Shown one piece after another: positions 58,388 to 64,000 of a stretch of DNA of 64,000 nucleotides. The notes under the pieces are model-generated. The model saw only the letters and a list, made by a program, of their open reading frames with translations. It searched no databases and was not told where the DNA came from. Source of the DNA: Papio anubis. Lineage: Eukaryota; Chordata; Mammalia; Primates; Cercopithecidae. The stretch's first letter is position 1; every line of letters starts with the position of its first letter. The position numbers and the translations under genes were made by a program. Where the stretch lies: positions 99,681,181 through 99,745,180 of the forward strand of contig NC_044984.1 of the NCBI RefSeq assembly GCF_008728515.1. The letters run 5' to 3'.

Positions 58388-58420
58388 AAGAAAATAACAT
58401 CATGACTCAAGAATCAAGAG
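58383..58420 (+). CDS. C12orf75: C12orf75 exon 5: last codon, stop, start of 3'UTR
   Basis: The first two bases complete AAT (Asn63) and the next three are TAG (58385-58387). A possible donor GTAGTG follows at 58421, giving a 38-nt exon; otherwise the exon continues as terminal 3'UTR. If the donor is used, the stop is only 33 nt before the last junction, too near to trigger nonsense-mediated decay under the usual 50-nt rule. Confidence 0.8.
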
Positions 58421-58775
58421 GTAGTGTGTATTTTTCTAAATAATTCTATATATTTAGACTTGTTGATGAATGGACTGTAGATATTATTTGCTCTATCTAA
58501 GAAATCCTGAACTGAACTTCACAATTTAAAGAAGGGGTTTCATCCTATAGAATTGAGTGTGTTTTATTGCAAAGAGGTGAATAATCAGATCAATTTTCTT
58601 TCATCTACTTTTTTTCCATTTCATTTTGTTAAAAATGAAACTTAATTTATTTAGTACGAGCAAGCTAAGTGTCTACCTAAAACGTTGAGATCTCACCCTT
58701 CTTCACTGCAAAAATCTTTGAGGGCCTAGGACTTGAGAAATGGCAGGGAGAGACCAGAGAGGCTAGAACTGGGAA

Positions 58776-58911
58776 TTAGATTAGAATCGATTTTAAGTGG
58801 TATTAGCCAGTGGTTAATACACAGAGAGGAGATGTGTCAGTACCAAAACTCCAGTAGAGATGGGCAATCGATCAATTAAGTCCCAAACACTTAATATTGA
58901 TTCTAATCTAA
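58776..58911. repeat. 24-bp inverted repeat, 88-bp spacer
   Basis: TTAGATTAGAATCGATTTTA... at 58776-58799 is matched by its reverse complement at 58888-58911 at 22 of 24 positions. The similarity stops at both arm ends. I do not recognise a transposon family. Confidence 0.85.
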
Positions 58912-59284
58912 CTGAACAGGGATGTAATTATGCAGGAAGGAATAGTAAGAATCAGAGTATAAGTTAACAGATTGGTTTTACAAAACACATTCAATATGGA
59001 GACGACGAAGAGCTAGGAGTTGGAATTATAATAAGACAAACAAGAATAAGGACAAGAGAAAAATAGCTTTCATTTATTAACTGCCCTGCATACCACTCTC
59101 AAAAAGATGTGGAGCAGCATTTCCATACAGACAAAGAATCTTCGTTCACTGGATCCAACAAGGGTCCAACAACACATTCCACGCTGGGCTCCCCACTGTA
59201 TTTCACTCTTGCTGAATGACACGCAACCTCTTGAAGCCTGCAGTGATTAGGAATGTCCTATCTCCTGAGATAGCCCATTCTCTT

Positions 59285-59440
59285 CTGGAAGTCAGGCAGC
59301 CTTGGTTTTGAATTCAGGCTCTCATTGACTAACTGGGCAAGTTCCTTCCCCTTTATGACCTCAGTTTTGTTATCTGAAAAATGGAGCCAATGCTTAAGCT
59401 GAAGAGTTGTTGATCGGATTAAATATGAAATAAATGGTAG
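59285..59440 (-). repeat. MIR SINE, minus strand
   Basis: TGGTTTTGAATTCAGGCTCTC, AACTGGGCAAGTTCCTTCCC, GTTATCTGAAAAATGGAGCC and CGGATTAAATATGAAATAAA follow the reversed MIR order. Confidence 0.75.
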
Positions 59441-60334
59441 CATCTGCTATCATCATTGTCATCACCACCATACTATTAATTTTTTTTAATAACCAAAGTC
59501 TAACCATTGGCAGACCAAAAGCAAGACTGATTTGATACTGAACCAACTTCTCGCCCAGGGCCAGTACTAGATTTGCTATTTGGGATGGGGTGGGATTACA
59601 GACTAATTTCACAGGTAGAGACAAACAAGCTTTCCTGTTAGAGAAAGGAGACATAGAAACTGTAACCCGTTTCTTCCTGACAAGAACTTAGAACAATCTT
59701 TGGGTAGCTACATCTTTGAAGATTTTCTCATCAAGGCAACATTATGGAGGTTTATCCCCTCGTACCCATTAACACAGGGTGTTCGGTTTCTTTTTGGGAA
59801 GTCACTGGAGAGTTTCTATTTCTAGTATTTTTAACATAGTTCTAGCCCTCCATATAGATTTCTGAGTTCCCTGCTAGTTTTCTCCTATGCAGAAGTACTT
59901 TTATTATTTGTATCAAATAGAAAAGGTAAGTCGAAACCAAGAATATACTGCTGTTTACCCTCCTGGAAACAGAATGTATTTCAAAAAGCAAGGGAATAGA
60001 GAGGAAAGAGGTGCTGCCTAGATAGCTATCAGGAGACTGGGCAGCTCTGCTACCAACACAGACCTAAGATGAGTCCCTTAACTTCCCTCAGCTTGTCTCA
60101 ACCACAGTTTTCTCATGGGAGTGTTAGACACGATGATTGCTCACCTTTGTGGGTGGATCTGAAGTTCGCCGGTAACACTTCAGCAGTAATCCTGGTGAGC
60201 AAGCTCATATCACTTTAGGTAGCTAGCTAAAACATTTCTTCCTGTTCATGGCTGTAAATATATAGTATTTTATTGCCACCCCTCTCTTATCTCAATTTTC
60301 CCCGTTCTTGAACTCTTTCTTTTTTTTTTCTATT

Positions 60335-60620
60335 ACCTTTACATTTTATTTATTTACTTATTTTTTATTTTTATTTTACTTCAAGTTCTGGGATACATGT
60401 GCTAAACGTGCAGGCTTGTTATATAGGTATACATGTACCATGGTGGTTTGCTGCACCTATCAACCTGTCATGTAGGTTTTAAGCCCTGTGTGCATTGTTT
60501 GTCCTAATGCTGTCCCTCCCCTTGTCCCCCACCCCCAACAGGCCCAGGTGTGTGATGTTCCCCTCCCTGTGTGTTCTCATTGTTCAACTCCCACTTATGA
60601 GTGAGGAAATGTGGTGTTTA
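60335..60620 (-). repeat. L1 (primate L1P-like) 3' end, minus strand, truncated
   Basis: The plus strand reads TTCAAGTTCTGGGATACATG, ACATGTACCATGGTGGTTTG, CCCCAACAGGCCCAGGTGTG and CAACTCCCACTTATGAGTGAG, the reversed L1 3' end, preceded by a T-rich stretch that is its A tail. Confidence 0.85.
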
Positions 60621-61000
60621 ACTCTGTCTCTAAACAATTAGTTTGATCCTGGTCTTTCTGTAGCCTCCTTTGTATTATCTGAAAAGTTTTCTAAGTTGAT
60701 AAGCTGCCCATTTTCCTTAGATGCTAAGCATCCATTGTGGTCCTTATCTGTGACATGTCTGAACTCATGGCTTTCTAGGCCTTAGTTGTTGGGCAGAAAC
60801 CCCGATGAGAAGACTTCAGAAAAGAGATGTTTCATGGAAAGGATTGGAGACACTTTTGTTGTTGTTGTTGTTTGTTTGTTTTTTACCTAACATGTGGACT
60901 CTCTCTGAACTAAATGCACTCAGTGATCAAAGTTGATTTGGTTTGGTTGATTTTGAAACAAATTGAGGAATGATTTCAGAATCTCCTAAAGTTACTTATG

Positions 61001-61290
61001 GCCGGGCACGGTGGCTCAAGCCTGTAATCCCAGCACTTTGGGAGGCCGAGACGGGCGGATCACGAGGTCAGGAGATCGAGACCATCCTGGCTAACACGGT
61101 GAAACCCCATCTGTACTAAAAAATACAAAAAACTAGCCGGGCGAGGTGGCGGGTGTCTGTAGTCCCAGCTACTTGGGAGGCTGAGGCAGGAGAATGGCGT
61201 AAACCCAGGAGGCGGAGCTTGGGTGACTCCAGCCCGGGCGACAGAGCGAGACTCCGTCTCCAAAAAAAAAAAAAAGAAAAGAAAAAAAAC
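61001..61290 (+). mobile_element. Young AluYR-like Alu with 10-bp target duplication and internal deletion
   Basis: GCCGGGCACGGTGGCTCAAG start, an ACTAGCCGGGCGAGGTGGCG right arm and GGCGTAAACCCAGG. About 27 bases of the right arm are missing after GGAGCTTG. GTTACTTATG stands before (60991-61000) and after (61291-61300). Confidence 0.95.
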
Positions 61291-61829
61291 GTTACTTATG
61301 TCAGGATGCACATGTGCAGTTTCTTCTGCAGATGAAAGTTATACCCACTTAGATGTGCAGAGTACTTCCAGCACAGAGGGGCTTAAGTGATGCTTCTCAG
61401 GTGACAGTGGGTGGCCTGGCTGCATCAGAATCCCGTCGGGGAGTGCCGTGTAATGTGGAGGGCTAGGCTCTCCCAGGAGGTTCGGACCAAGTAGGGAAGG
61501 GATGGAATTGTGGCCGAACAGTCTCTATTTTTAATTTGGATGACGTTAATATAATACAGCTAGGTTTGGGCATTGCTTATCAAGATGTATTTTAATTGTA
61601 AGTTTGTAAGTCTCTTTTCCTACCCAACTTTGCTTCTTTATATAATTATCATCAGTGCTTAGCTCTACACTGGCCACATAAGTCTTAAATTAATATTGGG
61701 TGGATATTAAATAGGTGCTTTACTTAAAAGAAAGTCAGTAAATAACTTGTAGGCTTAAGGCCAATATATTTTTTAACCTAAGTTGTACCCGTTTGCTCAC
61801 TCTTTTCTCCTCTTCTGTTGTCTCCTTAG

Positions 61830-62440
61830 CATGCTCATCAATTTGGAAGGAATTTGGCTCCGTGGGACATTGTAATGTGCACAGACATTTCCAAGGAAAT
61901 TCTAAACAGTCACCCTTCCCTCTTGCATTCCCCCAAATCTTAAGTGTATACATAAAACCCTGGGTACATATTGTTGTGGTAATAGAAGGGAATTGGTTAA
62001 ACAGTACACTTTATGGAACTTTCTGTGGCCCCCTACGAAAGACAGGTTAACAAACTGTCATGGAGGCTGCTGTTGCCTAGCCAGGGCTGCTGCATTTTGA
62101 CATTTCCACCGTGGCCACTCAACACATTTCATGGAGGTCATGTCTTTTCACTGATACTTTTTGATAGTTTTTATATTACAAAATCCTTATTCTATTTATA
62201 ACTTAAGATGATAAGGCACTATAAATGAATGACCTAAAATAATATATTTGTCTGTTATCTTTCGCTATTTCTACTTCACTTTAATTTTTAGCTGTAAAAT
62301 TGGTAAATGGATTCTTACAACTATCTCTTTCTGTTTTTTACTATTTGGTTTTCAAATTTCATTTAAATGTCAGAATTTCCTTTTTAGGAACAATGTGTAT
62401 TTCATTGCAATATTTAAAAATAAACTCAAATTTGCATGCC
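61830..62440 (+). other. C12orf75: Possible untranslated last exon of the C12orf75 orthologue
   Basis: A very strong acceptor (TTTTCTCCTCTTCTGTTGTCTCCTTAG in two parts, AG at 61828-61829) precedes 61830. A poly(A) signal AATAAA is at 62419-62424, with ATTAAA at 62684-62689 as an alternative. This is inference from signals only; I cannot confirm it without transcripts. Confidence 0.4.
62419..62424 (+). terminator. Candidate poly(A) signal
   Basis: AATAAA in a T-rich setting, about 590 bp after the candidate last-exon acceptor. It could equally be chance in AT-rich DNA. Confidence 0.35.
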
Positions 62441-63042
62441 ATATGCACATTTTGATTACATTTTTATTTTCTTTCATGAAAGGCATGTGCAACTACAAAT
62501 ACTTCATAGCCATTGCGTTGCTCATTCTATGTCACGGTGTCTCTTCATTATTAGTTCTCTAGCTGTTTTGAAGGACTTGGTGATGGATGGTTAGTGGGAT
62601 ATCTGGAAATTAATTTGATAATGATTTGTGTATCTGCGTAGTACTACAATGTAAATTACTCAATTTCCCAATGTATTTCAACAATTAAAACATTTTTATC
62701 CCTCTTCACTTACATTACTTAATTATTTTTCAAAGAATACTTAGAAGTCATACATGGCATTGTGATGTATAGATACATTATATAAATATATAAGGATAAT
62801 GTATAAACAGATTACTATGAAAAACCAAGTTTTTCACAGGAAGAAAGACATTATCTTATATATTTGGTCTATATGACAACCACAGGGACATCAAATTATC
62901 AAATTGATAAAAAATATCAAAGCTAAGAATTACTAAGAAATTATCCTGATACACACATTCCTGTCTCATGTTTGTAAGTCCATAATGGTATTTAGGTGGA
63001 ATATCAGCAGTTTGACCTATTAGGGATAACAGATAGATTGAC

Positions 63043-63315
63043 TTTTTTTTTTTTTTTAGATGGAGGCTTGCTCTGTCGCCCAGGCTGGAGTGCCATGGTG
63101 TGATCTCAGCTGTCTGCAACCTCTGCCTCCTGGGTTCAAGCGATTCTCCTGCCTTAGCCTCCCAAGTAGCTGGGACTACAGGTGTGCACCACCACGCCCG
63201 GCTAATTTTTTGTATTTTTAGTAGACACAGGGTTTCACCATGTTGGCCAGGCTGGTCTTGAACTCCTGACCTCAGGTGATTGCCGGAGTTATAGGTGTGA
63301 TCACTGCACCTGGCC
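63043..63315 (-). mobile_element. Alu, minus strand, with target duplication
   Basis: T tail of about 16, reversed arms with a roughly 25-base gap near GGTGATTGCCGGAG, ending GCACCTGGCC. ATTGACTTTT occurs on both sides. Confidence 0.94.
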
Positions 63316-63324
63316 ATATTGACT

Positions 63325-63770
63325 TTTAAAAAACTTTTAATTTTGAAATAATCTTAGATTCATAGAAGCACGTAAAGATTATACGAAGAGTTCCTGTATG
63401 CGCTTAACCCAGCTACTTCTAATGCTGATCTTACATGACCACAGTACCTTTGTCAGAAGAAATTAAACATAGGTACAGCATGGTAAACTATAGCCTTTAA
63501 TTGGATTCCATCAGTTTTTCTACTAATGTCCTTTTCGTTTGTTTCAGGATCAAATCCAAGATTCCATTGCATTCTGTTGCACTTGATCATCCTGTCTCCT
63601 TATTCTCCATTTGTCTCCTTAGTCTCCCCTTCCTGGTACTTTCTTCATCTTTCCTTGTTTTTCCTGACCTTGCCACTTTTTTAGCCTGCTGATTAGATAT
63701 TTTGTAGTGCATTTAATTTGAATTTGTCTGTTCTCTTATGATTGGACTGGGGTTGTAGATTTTTAGGAAG
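63325..63770 (-). repeat. Old L1 (L1M-like) 3' end, minus strand
   Basis: GAAATAATCTTAGATTCATAG, GAGTTCCTGTATGCGC, ATTAAACATAGGTACAGCAT, TTTTTCTACTAATGTCC and TTCCTTGTTTTTCCTGACC are reversed L1M 3' blocks in order. It continues past the Alu fragment at 63772. Confidence 0.65.
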
Positions 63771-63771
63771 A

Positions 63772-63930
63772 GGTATTAGCCAGGTGTGGTGGCACACACC
63801 TACAGTCCCAGCTACTCTGGAGGCTGAGGTGGGAGGATTGCATGAGCCCAGGAGTTTGAGGCTGCAGTGAGCTATGATTGCACCACTGCACTCCATCCTG
63901 GGCCACAGAACAAGACCCTGTCTCTGGAAC
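63772..63930 (+). mobile_element. Alu right-arm fragment
   Basis: TTAGCCAGGTGTGGTGGC to AACAAGACCCTGTCTC, one arm only (FRAM-like or a truncated Alu). Confidence 0.85.
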
Positions 63931-64000
63931 AAAGATTGTTGGGAAGAGGACCACAGAGGTAAAGTGGCCCCCTCATTGGATCATATCATTATATCTCATG

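Overview
This is nuclear genomic DNA of a primate, most likely an Old World monkey (macaque/baboon group). Alu elements of several ages dominate it, with L1, L2, MIR, MaLR and class II endogenous-retrovirus sequence. The youngest Alus (about 61001-61290 and 51628-51914) carry base combinations I associate with the cercopithecid AluYR lineage rather than human AluY: a left-arm GGCTCAAGCC, ACTAGCCGGGCGAGGTGGCGGG, and GGCGTAAACCC. Genus or species cannot be fixed from this alone.

Layout. 1-4528 is the 3' part of a decayed betaretrovirus-like (HERV-K/HML class) provirus: end of pol, a broken env, a polypurine tract and a 1.06 kb 3' LTR. 4529-20600 is gene-free DNA with old repeats, a 290 bp purine tract, a 49-unit pentanucleotide array and a nested L2/Alu/MADE1 stack. 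About 20600-21400 is a CpG-island promoter. From 20997 one protein gene runs rightward to at least 58387. I recognise it as the orthologue of human C12orf75 (OCC1, overexpressed in colon carcinoma 1), a 63-residue protein encoded by five small exons (46, 25, 36, 80 and 2+stop coding nt) spread over 37 kb. All junctions have AG/GT signals and consistent phase. The stop codon lies in exon 5, and an untranslated last exon may begin near 61830.

The introns hold most of the repeats, including three solitary LTRs with intact 5-bp target duplications (30801-31738, 32823-33177, 38463-39013), an Alu inserted in an Alu (52119-52725), a recent 57-bp tandem duplication (37140-37251) and a TG/AG compound microsatellite.

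There is only one functional gene here. Its N-terminus (MGCGNS) matches the pattern for N-myristoylation plus cysteine palmitoylation, which suggests a membrane-tethered micro-protein. I found no evidence of a wholly new system. The best leads are that acylation motif, the in-frame 36-nt exon 3, the MADE1 hairpin (the source class of the miR-548 family), and several unexplained inverted and tandem repeats. The long GC-rich or Alu-derived open frames are not genes.
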